From Symsagittifera roscoffensis (Eukaryota; Xenacoelomorpha; Acoela; Convolutidae): a stretch of 64,000 bases of DNA. A program made the translations under genes and the position numbers. A model generated the notes under the pieces. It was not told where the DNA came from and searched no databases. It saw nothing but the letters and a program-made list of their open reading frames with translations. Numbering within the stretch: the first letter of the stretch is position 1; the number at the start of each line of letters is the position of its first letter. This document shows positions 43,812 through 54,098 of this stretch, piece after piece. The stretch is taken from NCBI RefSeq assembly GCF_963678635.1, contig NC_087071.1, positions 6,029,624 to 6,093,623 of the forward strand. The letters run 5' to 3'.

Positions 43812-44628
43812 ATAGTAGCGTATCAATTTTCTATAAATAGTTGAATATTTGTTTATAAAAATCTTGTCAAAATTGTTTTTATTTAAATCAAAAAATTTTT
43901 CACCGAAAAAAATTTGCAATTTTCAACATGTGTGCAAAAATTAACCTAGAGTTTTTTCGCAAGATGCGAATTTTGGCCTGATTTTTTCAACACGTTTGCA
44001 AATTTAATTAAACTTTTGTACAAGATGCAAAAACTGTATTGGTTTTTTCAACAAGTGCAAGAAATTTTTGTGTTAGAGGCAAGTTTTTTCGTTTTGTAAA
44101 AAACTTGTTAAATTAATGCTAAAATTTTTTTATAATTGCTGACTTTGAGTACTATTCCCTATCTTAATACATTGTTTTTGATTAATATACATGCAAAGAG
44201 GAGATTTTTTAAATGATCAAAATTAAAACAAAGATTTTCATTTTATCTAATTATTAATAGTGCAAGAAAATCCTCTGTCTGTTTTCTTTAAAATGCGAAA
44301 AAATTTAATAAAATCTTTCTTAATTTGCGAGATTTTCTTTAATTTTTTTAACAAGTGTGCAAAAAAAAATATGAAAAGTTTTGCATGGTGCAAAAATTAA
44401 TGTAAAGTTTTTAACATGCTTGCAAAAATTCGTTTAGTTTTTTTGCCATCTTTCTAACAAAATTCTATAAAAGTATTTACCAGATGCATAATTAGTTTCA
44501 TTTTTAACGAATTTTTACCATTGAAATTTCCCAATAAACTTTTCTATGATCTCTTTGTTCCTATCTTTTGAAAATGAATTTACTAGATGAAAAACAATTA
44601 AATTACAAAGCACAAGAAAGCAGCCAAT

Positions 44629-45107
44629 TTATTTACAAATCAAAGAACTGTCGAGAAGCTGAAGAATTTTGCAAGTTCTCATTTTTGCTGGTCTTGCCTC
44701 CATCACTGGTGGTTCGCTGACTGGACTTCTTGGCTCAGAGAACCCCTCATCCTCTTCGATTGTAATTGGGTTGTCCACAGATCCCTCTTCCCAAGGAAAG
44801 AGGAAATCGTCGAATGGTTGAGCCACATATCTAGAGTCAGGAATTTCGGGGTAGCTCATTCCCACATGCTCGGCCACTTCCTCCATCATTTGCATTTCTC
44901 CAAGTTGATTCTCTGTAGGGGGTACTTGCGTTATATGATGTTCGTTGAAATCCCTTCGCATCACTTCCACATATGCCAAACGTGGACTGGGATGTCCATT
45001 CGTGCCAGAAAAACTCCACAAACTGTTTCTCGCACTTGGATTTGTACTAAATCAGCCGAAAATTCCACGGAGAACATAAGGTTGTTGTTTTGTACTGAGA
45101 AGATCAT
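44629..45107 (-). CDS. Acidic-protein gene, diverged third copy, better preserved
   Basis: The N-terminal part starts at ATG 45107 (MIFSVQNNNLMFSVEFS, then VQIQVRETVCGVFLARMD) and ends at TGA near 44960. The main frame (45021-44629) reads through the conserved TENQLGEMQMMEEVAEHVGM, YPEIPDSRYVAQP, FDDFLFPWEEGS, ITIEEDEGFSEPRSP and on to the stop in one piece. A short intron or a 1-2 base indel near 44950 would join the two. Substitutions relative to copies 1-2 preserve the protein pattern, so the gene was under selection when they diverged. Function unknown; the acidic, Pro-rich tail could be an activation or interaction surface. Confidence 0.5.
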
Positions 45108-45296
45108 TTTGAGCAATAAGTTGAGTTAATGAGTAAAAACAAGATTTACAGTTGGGAGAGAGAAAGTTGCCGGTAGTTAAGTTGAAATTATTGTATTTAG
45201 AGCTGAGAGAGGAGGTAGTTGAGGGTAGTTAAATTGAAAATAAATTGATTTTTAGTTAAGAGAGAGGTGTACCTTCAACTGGAATGTGTGGGTTTA

Positions 45297-45475
45297 ACCA
45301 ATCAGAATGAATTTTCCTTTTTTGGATTGTAGTCGTGTCCAATCAGATTTTAGTTTCCTTTTATGGAATTCTTATAGAAAACTCGTGTCCAATTGGAAAC
45401 AAAGTTACACATTGTCGTTTCCTATCACAAAAATGTTCCTTTTTGTTCAAGTTGTCGTATCCAATCAGAGGAACC
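45297..45475 (-). promoter_or_regulatory. CCAAT-box array upstream of acidic gene copy 3
   Basis: CCAATCAGA at about 45298, 45339 and 45461, plus variants CCAATTGG (45388) and CCTATCAC (45421), in the same arrangement as copies 1-2. Three full boxes survive while the sequence between them has diverged. Confidence 0.6.
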
Positions 45476-45599
45476 TTTCAAGGTTTTAAGTCTCCCAAAT
45501 AAGTGAAAATATACACAAAAGTAACTGCAAAAATAAATGACCAAAAAATGTTTGCTGTAAAAATAAGAAATGTTGCCGATATAAGTAACAAAAGAAAAA

Positions 45600-46334
45600 T
45601 AATTAATAAAAGTAACATCTCTGCAAGTCTCTCATCAAGTTAACTGAATTTTTTGTATGTAATCGATGAGAAATTGCTGATTTTTCAGCAGATATTCGAG
45701 TACTTTAATTTTGATGTAGATTTGAGATGATAACTCAAAGTTAATGAATTTTTCAAAGCAAATCTCTGGAAATCTGATACCAAACCTGATCATGCAAGAT
45801 CTTGAACTTTAAAAGTCTTTTAAAAAAATGGAGGAATAAAGTACTTTGCTGGGGAGTTTTGAAAAATTTGGGAGTTAGGTAGGGAATAAAAAGAGTCTTT
45901 GAAATATTATCGTACGACTTTTTTATTAACTTCAAGTTTTCTAAATCAAATAAAATTTCTTTTCTTGTCAAGTGTAACTCAGCAGTAAGTTTATAACTCG
46001 GATACGCAATATGTGGATCAAAAATAAATTGTTTGATTGAGTAAATTTCCCTAAAGAGACCTTTACTTAGTCAAGGAACTCTATTTTGGATAACATAAAC
46101 GTCAAAAAATTGTGAAAAAAGTAAGAATCTACATCTATTTCATCAATAAGTAAATCACACGGAATATTTTCTTTTTTCTTGTAGAGTAATTCAAGAAAGT
46201 TCAAATGCTTTGTAATTGACATTCTTCAAAAATGAATATTTTGGATTCAAAGTTATGTCTAGAAACTGCTTAGTTATGATTGGTTGAAATTTTTTCTGGA
46301 AAATTCTAGAAATTTCGAAGGAATGACGTCATTA
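45600..46334. other. Unique interior of the element, no gene seen
   Basis: AT-rich; a 72-codon minus frame (45971-45753) without recognisable content. Confidence 0.35.
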
Positions 46335-46479
46335 CCACGAAAAATTTTGATCGAAATTTCAAAATTTGAATTGAATATCGAAAAAACAATACAAACTAGA
46401 CAAGAAATCTCATTTATCCCACTAGGGTATCAAACTTCAAATCTTAGTTATGTTGAAAAATTCATGAGAAGAAGAGCTC

Positions 46480-46660
46480 AACTCTGATTCGTTGACATGA
46501 AAATTCTTGAAGATTTCATGTCTTTTGAAGCTCAATTCTGATAGGTTGACATTGAATTTGTTGAAAATTACATGATGACTTTTGAAGCTCAATTCTGATT
46601 GGTTGATATCAGAAAAGATAAAAGTTTCCTAGTAATTAATGCTTGATTCTGATTGGTTGA
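46480..46660 (+). promoter_or_regulatory. CCAAT-box array upstream of the right zinc-finger gene
   Basis: Reverse-orientation boxes (TCTGATTGGTTGA or variants) at about 46484, 46537, 46594 and 46648, spaced 53-57 bp, 190-370 bases before the ATG. They are the inverted-repeat counterpart of the left array. Confidence 0.6.
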
Positions 46661-46847
46661 TACTTTTTTTGAAAAATCCATGGCTAAATAGCATATCCAT
46701 TCTGATTTTCTTTCTCGTTAAAAACAATTGGTTAATAAGTTTGCTGTTTTTATTTACTTTTATTCCTTTTTTGAGGCTATTCAACTCACCTTATCTAAAA
46801 ATTTGTTACAATTTAATTCTCCCATTTAATTTTTCATTACTATTGAG

Positions 46848-47323
46848 ATGCCTTCACTCAATAGAAACGAAAGAGTTGCATGTTTTAAATGTGGCAGGGA
46901 TTACACTCACAAAGATGCATCAAGACATCGTAGAACATGTGGTGTTTTGAAGTGTTCTAACTGTAATTTTTATACTTATAGCAGCGAGGAACTCGCTAAT
47001 CATTTCAAGAAGAAGCATTCTCAGCATAATATTAAATTATGTGCTCAGCAGACTCCAAACACACTTCAGGATAAGGTAAAATATTTAAGTTTTTTTTGAA
47101 AAACTTAGAAATTACTATGATTATTAGTTTTTACTGAATATGAAAAGTCTCAGCAATTGTAACAAATCTAGTCAGTAATTATACAGTGTTTTCATTACAT
47201 TACCTGAACTGTCATTTATTTTTTTATTCAAAGATTTTGATTGATGTTAAAGACAGCAAAAATCGAGTTCAAATCGTCGTGAAGCTTTCCATAGAACTCG
47301 ATCCGAAAACTTTTAATCAATAG
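46848..47323 (+). CDS. Double zinc-finger protein (C2HC + C2H2), right copy, probably intact
   Basis: Exon 1: 46848-47075, ATG to GATAAG|gtaaaa, 76 codons in phase 0. Exon 2: 47234-47323, after ttattcaaag, 29 codons and TAG. Total about 105 residues. Finger 1: C-x2-C-x11-H-x3-C (CFKCGRDYTHKDAS..H...C). Finger 2: C-x2-C-x12-H-x4-H (CSNC ... LANHFKKKH). The short second exon reads VKDSKNRVQIVVKLSIEL, a possible dimerisation strand. Such fingers bind DNA or RNA; here the protein could recognise the element's own termini or CCAAT-linked promoters, but nothing in the sequence proves it. Four CCAAT boxes lie upstream (46480-46660). The donor and acceptor are acceptable nematode sites; splicing is predicted, not shown. 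Confidence 0.6.
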
Positions 47324-49630
47324 TAAAAACTCCCTTGGTTGCAAGCTTGCGGAGATTTGTTGTGATAAATTTGTAGTAAAGTGCATAACATTTGCTAATG
47401 AGTATTTAAGTAATCGCCTAAAAATTGTAAAACTTGGATATTTGGAAAACATCAACTAATTGAAAGGTTTTTTGCAGTTGCTATTTTAAAGTTTTCCTTG
47501 TTTAGTGCTTGTAAAAGTGTTCATAGAGCAGAGCTTTTTAAGCAGATAATGTGGTTTGACTTATTAAGAATTATGTTTTTCTATTGATTTTTGATGATTT
47601 CAGAAAAGAAATTGATAAATGACCTGGAAAAAATGTATATTTTGCTAAACTTTGAATGTTTCAAGATACTGATATACATCATTACAACTAAAAATTTAGT
47701 CTAAAATAGAAATTCAGATTTAAAACAGCATTGTACAGTTATGAGCTTGAGAAAATCCTTTAAAGCTTTTAGTAAAAAATTTATGGTATTATTTCAGCTT
47801 CGGATTATTGATCGTTCGTTGAAACGATACATTGTTCCATCTAAAATTCAGTTTTCAAGTAAACGTTTGCTCAAATTGGATTCAATTGGTAGAAAGTAGC
47901 TGAAGCAGAAACTGAGAAAATGCTAAAATGAGATAGAAACTCATTTTAATCTTTAAGAGATTTGAGATACTTTTTTCTAAAATAAATAATGTATATCTTG
48001 AGAAAAAAATCCGACATAAAAATTCTCAAAGTCTTATATTTATCTGTAATTCATTAGAAAAAATTGTTATCATTTGATATATTTGGTACTTTATATGAAA
48101 GATCAATTGTTTTGAAGATAATTTTTGAAAAGCAAACCCAATTCGACATCTTTTGGAAGAAGATACATAAAGCATAAATCGAAGACTTGCTTTCAAGATC
48201 TACTTTTCCTTGCTACACATTACTACATAGAATATACAGCACTATATACAATACATTACTACATTTTTACTATATAGAGTTTTTTCTTAATGAAAATCAG
48301 AAAATTACACAATTGTTCCAGTTTGCACCTTGCTTTGCTTTGCTAAATCAATTTTTTGAGACTCGCTCTTTCAGAAGTTTTTATATTGTAGATGTTAGGA
48401 ACTAGGTTCTCTTGCGTATTTTCGGAGATTTCCAGATTATAACTAATAGAGCTGCTCCTAATTTGTTCTTAGATCGTAAAAATACACCTTTATATTCTCA
48501 TTGTGTACATATATTTTTGAATGCTTTAACTAGCACCAATTCTTTCTCACTTGGATATTTTTGAGAAAAATTCCATCATAAATTAAGAAAAAAAGCGAGT
48601 TGATAACTATTTTGCAAAAAAAGTGATAGTTAATGATTCCCAAATGTGTATTTTTGCTGAAATAGTTTACAATAGCAACTGAACGGGGGAACCTCGAGGA
48701 AGATATTAACATTTTTTATTGTAATAATCATACGGTATCCGTTCTAATTTCATCTCTGCTAGCAAATTGTTTGTTCAATTGATACTATTTTCCTACTAAA
48801 ATCTCCAGTTTTGACTAAATTTTCTAGTAAAGTGTGTTCAATACCGAAAACATGATTTAAACAGAAAGCAAGAATAACTTTAAAACATGGAAAACTCTAC
48901 GGAAAATCTTGAAAGTTTTGTTTCAGAAGCAACAGAGAGATAATCATCAGTTATGAAGAAGTTTTTGTTGAATTTGAGCCAATATCGAATAAAAATTTTT
49001 AAGAAACATTTATCCCATTTTAAACAATTTTAGCAATAAACTGTTCATTTTTTATCAATAATCTGAAATTTCTATTTTTTAACCTGAAAAATTTCTCACA
49101 ATTTGTAATGTTTGTACAAATTTGGGTAAATCATTGAGAAAAAACTGAAGACGAGTTGAATCATGGAGTTTGATCTAGAAATTTAATAGAATATTGCTCT
49201 GAATGTTCGATTGAATTAAAATTCTTATCTAAATTCTCCCGGAACTGGACAAAAAACCACTTGATGACCCAAATTGAACGTTGAAAAAGGAAACATTGGG
49301 TAAATTTGAGTAACTTTTACTTTACACTCTCGAAAGTTACGACTAATTTTACTAATTTCCGGAAGTTTCAATATTGATTCTGCTACTATGAACCTTCTTT
49401 TCAGTGTTAAGAGCATTGTATAACCAAATATTTAGCTCAAATTAAGGTAAACTTCATCGTATTTCAATGTTTTGAGAAACAATTGTTGAAAAAATCATTT
49501 TTTTATTCAAAATTTTGTATCATTGTCTCAACATAATGCCAATTAACATACAGTCTTAGCTTATTTTTAAATTCTATACGTAAAAATATGTTTGAAATTA
49601 GATCAAAAACAACAATACATTAGCCAAAAT

Positions 49631-49745
49631 TATGAGATTTCTGCAATTTTTTCCAAATACTTGAAATTTTTGCAATTTTTTCCAAATACTTGAAGTTTTT
49701 GCAATTTTTTCCAAGTACTTGAAATTTTTGCAATTTTTTCTCAAA
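49631..49745 (-). repeat. 29-bp minisatellite in the right inverted repeat
   Basis: Reverse complement of the left array (TTTGCAATTTTTTCCAAATACT units), about three copies with more substitutions. Confidence 0.85.
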
Positions 49746-50094
49746 AAATTTGAATTTTTTCGAAGTTTCAGAAGGTTTCAGCATTGTTTCAATTAGATAG
49801 AAAGTAGGACTATATAATAAATTAGGTCAAATAATAGCTAACCTTATCGTTTTTTGAAGTTTTTTTGAAATTTTTTTCATAAAAATTCCAAGTTTTTACC
49901 CAAGACTCTTACCATTGACTTACCATGTATCAAAAAACTAATCAGAAGTCCTTCATTACACAACCTACACGTAATTAACCTTCGATATTCACAAATTAGT
50001 TAACACGCGCCAACATTTTTGCCAAAAAACTAGACAAAAACCAAAAAATTACGTTTTTCTTTATCTTACCATCACACAAACCATAAAACCTTAC

Positions 50095-50203
50095 CATCGG
50101 TATTCCCTATTTTAATACATTGTAGACTCTATACCCAACCCTAATACATAGCCTGCTGACCGGATGCTCTATTCCCTATCTTAATACATGGGGGTCAGCA
50201 GGC
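50095..50203 (-). repeat. Right subterminal hairpin and motif copies
   Basis: Mirror of the left end: three copies of the CTATTCCCTATCTTAATACA-type motif and the GCCTGCTGACC/GGTCAGCAGGC stem, in the reverse orientation. Confidence 0.75.
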
Positions 50204-50204
50204 A

Positions 50205-50217
50205 CCCCCCCCCCCCC
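50205..50217 (+). repeat. 13-base poly-C tract at the right end of the element
   Basis: Counterpart of the left poly-G tract, 25 bases in from the tip. It is shorter by seven bases, as expected for an unstable mononucleotide run or for its collapse in assembly. Confidence 0.95.
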
Positions 50218-50374
50218 TGATCAGCTCCAACATCTACTACTGTAGCGTTCATTGTTCAATAGAAGCGCTTTGGACGTAAAAAATAAGATGTCATTTCTTC
50301 TCTGTTCAGAGATTGCACGTTTTATGGGATGGCTTTTAATGTAAATTTTGCCTCACTTCATTTTAAAAAAGTGT

Positions 50375-50530
50375 TAATCATACAATTTTCATAAATGACA
50401 AACTTTTAGTCATACAATTTTCATATATGGGAAACTTCTAAATTTGCAATTTCCATATATGGAAAAATAATTATCATAGAGATTTCATACAATTTACTGT
50501 ACGTATGGAATTGTATGGAATTGTATGACA
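50375..50530. repeat. TCATACAATTTTC palindrome family, right flank of the large element
   Basis: Several copies of TCATACAATTTTCATA and ATTTCCATATATGGAAA occur here, and GGAATTGTATGGAATTGTATGA in the opposite orientation near 50505-50526. This matches the repeat family in the left flank. Confidence 0.6.
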
Positions 50531-50559
50531 AGAATTTTTTCAAAAATGGAATTTGTACG

Positions 50560-53500
50560 ATAAGAAGTTTTGGTCAATCCGGGTTGCCGAAAACGCAACT
50601 TGAAATTACTCATTAAGAGAGAGTAAAACTGTAGAATTACGTTTATTTGTGTCCAGTAGTGTACAATTTCAGTTCAAAAAAGAGACAATGGGTGCCGGTT
50701 TAATCCAATATTAAAAAAATATTAGGAGTTTCTAAGTACTTAAACATATTCGAACCTTCCCTTTATTGTCCTTTTTGTAATTTGATTTTTAATTATCTAA
50801 ATTTGATGAAAAATACTAACATGCAACCAGTTCACCAAGTGAACAACGAAAATTATATCTCAGCATTTTTTCATTCAGCAACGATTTGAAAAAAACTTGG
50901 TTTTATGAAAAAAAAAATCTAATTCTACAGAGTCAGAAATCGTTTCAAATTTTTTGCGGTTCCATTCACTAAAACAAAACAATGCTTGATTCTTTCTGTA
51001 AAAAAAAAACAGTTTTTGTTAGAGCACTGAATCGTGTATGCTCTCTTGAGTATACAATTTTCAAGAGACATGATTCAATATTTTTCAGAACTTTTTCACC
51101 ATTTTTCTTGTTGTTTCATCTTTTGAAAGAAATGCACAGAGTATTTCTGCTCGCCTTTTTTTTATCTAGACAGTTTCGAACTTCTTACTAACCAATTGCA
51201 ACGAACTTTGTTTTCACGACTTCTGAAATAATTTGATGCTCTTAGCTCAAAAAAAGCTATTACCGAAAAACTCTATGAACCTCTTTATTAGCATGCAGTG
51301 ATTTTATTCGGAACATGAAGTAATCATAACACACAGAGATAAGTTATATGAGAAATCCTGCGCTGTCAGATTTCCTAAATAAAAAAAATACATCAATAAT
51401 CTGAAGAGGCAACCTACTTTAAGTTCATTTAATTTAATGGGCCTCAATTGATTGGCAAAAAGGTTGCTTGATATATCTATTTGAATTGACGAACTGAAAG
51501 AAATCGCGGCAACCCATTGAATACCTGATGGACGTGATCAGATGAATACGTGCTCTTTGAATGAGTTGCGATTTGAATGCTTTTTATAGATTGCTGTTTA
51601 TGATAAACCAACAAAAATTTTAACTAAAAAAAAAACTACAGTGAGCTATTTTTTTTCAAAGAACACTAACCAATCAAAAAGCATATTATAAGGTTGCCTT
51701 TGGACAACCGTACAAGATAAGTGTCAAAACGCGAACTGAAGAGAAAAATTAACAAATACAGGATTAAGGATTAAAAAGTGCCCTTTTTGAGCGGGTCAGC
51801 GCGATTTAGTTACCGATTGCATTTTCGGAATAAAATTAAAATTTTTAGGACTGATTTCCAAAATCAATCCAATTCATTCTCATTCGATTTTTAAAAAAAT
51901 AGTTCTAGTTTGTTTGTTTTAAATTGCCACTTACGCATATCATTGAAAAGATTCTAAAGTTTGTATTTAGCAATATAGGACATTGCGTTTTTTAGCCCAA
52001 CATCTGATATATTGTTACCTTTCATCTTATTTTTTCTAAAAACAAGTTTTTGGTCAAAATCTGATTTACATTATTTACATTCAGGATATTGTTTGATTTA
52101 ATTGCATGTTTTCGAGCTCAAAATTTGATTTATAGTCATCATTTTCTTGATTTGTGAAATAGTTTGTTGCTCAAAACGCTTTTAAATTTGATCGTCTTTG
52201 AAATTTTTTGACAAAGATAAAAGTTTGATCGTTTATTTATATCATAAATGTCAGACAACTGTAAGGCAATTCAGTTTGATTTTAATGCAAGGTAAATGCA
52301 ACACGGACTTTTTTTGCGACTCTAGATTCGAGTAAACTAAGGTTGTATCTTTTTTTTTTACATCGAACACGAAACGAAAAATTTGAGAACAATTTAAATT
52401 TAGAAATTTCTTATGGCACCTGAAAAAATGCTTGACATACAGTTTCCTTATAAAAAACCACTGATCATGGATTTTTAACGCAACTTTTTTACTCATTGAA
52501 TTGCATAAAAGAGTCCATGACTATGCATTTTTCCAAAAATGAAACTTTTAAGACTAGCATTTTGCTTCAACCCAGGAGTTTGTGTTCAGATTGGGAAGGT
52601 TTTCTGAACGACCTTTCACCTTTTCTATTCAATCAAGTCAAAAACTCTGTTGTACTTCACTTTCAGCAGCTACCTAAGGTGATATTTTGAATCACTATTA
52701 AAAACATTTTTTCTGATTTTTGATAACTGCGTCATGACAACGGAAAAAAATAACCACAGAAGAACAAAATCAGAATAACCAAAAAAAGTAAACTTCTCCA
52801 AGGGTTGTAATGAAAATTAACAATCCCTATGTCAATTTTTTCAATCAAAAAGTAGCGAAATTGGTTTCTGTGATCAGAACTTAGACCAACAATACGCAAC
52901 AAAATGCACAAAATCCAATGCTAAATCTTGTTTTCTTGAGAAAAAAAAATAAAGAGATAAGAGAAAAAACGTGCAATTGAGATAAAAACTGGAAACTTCT
53001 GCAATCAATAGATCGAGCCTGATACTATCAAATTTTTTAATTTAAGTTTCTTGTCAGTTGAATTATTCGTCTCTTCATGCGTTTTTATAATTCAACGAAG
53101 ACTTCGACTCCCCGCAAGCAAATTTCAAAACGATATTTAAAATCTGAACATTTTCTTATTTCTGAAAGTCTTGAAAAGGCCAAAATGGCCATGATTTTGG
53201 CCACATTTAATTTCAACGCACTGTATAGGCTTTTTTTTATGAAAGCACTACCAAATTCTTCAACTTTGGAACGAGGCTTTAATTTGTCCTTTAATTCTCA
53301 TCGGAAGTTATGCATCTAATATCTTTATGAAAAAAAGGATTGTTCTTGATTTTCAGTGACAGTCTCTATAAAAACGAAACAAAAAGAATCAAAACTAATC
53401 GATTTAAACGGAATTTATCGCAACCGTTTTTTAAAGCAACAAAATCGAAATCAACATGAAAACGAGTTTTTTCACTGTTATAAAAACAATAAAAACTTTG

Positions 53501-54080
53501 TAAAAGTTACAGTAAAACAGTTTAAATTTTAAGTTTAGTGAAAACCTACTCAAATGTAGAACATTTAAGCAACGTTTTTTTCTCCATTAAGTTAACTCAC
53601 CCAGCCGCCCCCTCCTCTTTCCCCATTCCACGTTTACCCTCATTCTATCTCTTTTGCTTACCCAGCCGAAGAAAACAAGGATCGACGGTTACTATGCAAG
53701 TAACACAGAATGTTCCAACCAGTCTTAAAAAATTACAGCAAAATTATTTATCAAATTTTGTAGTTTTTCGGCTTGGTGTGTTAAAAGAATCTGATCGGAA
53801 AAAAAGCTCAAGCATTTTCGTCAGTCATCTAAAATATGCAAATTGGACAAAGTTTTAGAACGCAAATAACGAGCAAAACAAAAATCAATAAGAAAAAAAT
53901 TTTAAAAAATTTTTCATAAATTCTCAAACTTTTTCCTCAAACTTTCAAAGTTTTTGATTTCTAAGATGAAGCTAAAAGCTCCAAAAACGACTTTCATCAG
54001 AGTAAAATTAAAACTTCAAGGCTTAGTTTAGCCATAAATAAGCTACTATACGCATGCTCACTCGCTTGAAATTAGGAAAA
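50560..54080. other. Long stretch without a recognised gene
   Basis: Several reading frames of 60-106 codons (50982-51191 plus, 52496-52251 minus, 52496-52690 plus, 53077-53319 plus, 53538-53858 plus). The two at 53.1-53.9 kb have a mild coding look (ISESLEKAKMAMILATFNF; LRLPSRRK-type basic stretch) but no motif, neighbours or clear splice sites to support them. Confidence 0.3.
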
Positions 54081-54098
54081 AAAAAAAAAAAATTCAAA

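Larger units (their letters stand above)
40621..44575 (+). repeat. 1981-bp near-perfect tandem duplication
   Basis: Unit 1 begins AAACGAAGTCAAAACC at 40621, unit 2 at 42602; everything I compared between them is identical, including all embedded reading frames, until unit 2 ends near GAAAAT at 44575. A third, clearly diverged copy of the first ~1 kb of the unit follows (about 44600-45600). The identity implies a very recent duplication or an assembly artefact. Confidence 0.9.
33495..50241. mobile_element. 16.7-kb transposable element with ~4-kb terminal inverted repeats, family undetermined
   Basis: The termini are exact inverted copies: AGTAGTAGATGTTGG from 33495 and CCAACATCTACTACT ending at 50241. 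Flanking hexamers are GAAGCG (33489-33494) and GTAGCG (50242-50247), five of six identical. Ends AG...CT and a 6-bp target duplication are hallmarks of Maverick/Polinton elements. However, a perfect 9-mer ATAGAAGCG also occurs at 33486-33494 and 50259-50267, so the exact duplication is uncertain. Contents: a zinc-finger gene in each inverted repeat, a PC4-like gene, a second unidentified gene, and three copies of an acidic-protein gene. No integrase, polymerase, ATPase, protease or capsid motif was found, so it is either a non-autonomous derivative or something else. Confidence 0.8.
46335..50241 (-). repeat. Right terminal inverted repeat
   Basis: Reverse-complement partner of 33495-37665, about 3.9 kb. 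It carries the better-preserved copy of the zinc-finger gene and 13 rather than 20 bases in the terminal C tract. Confidence 0.85.
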
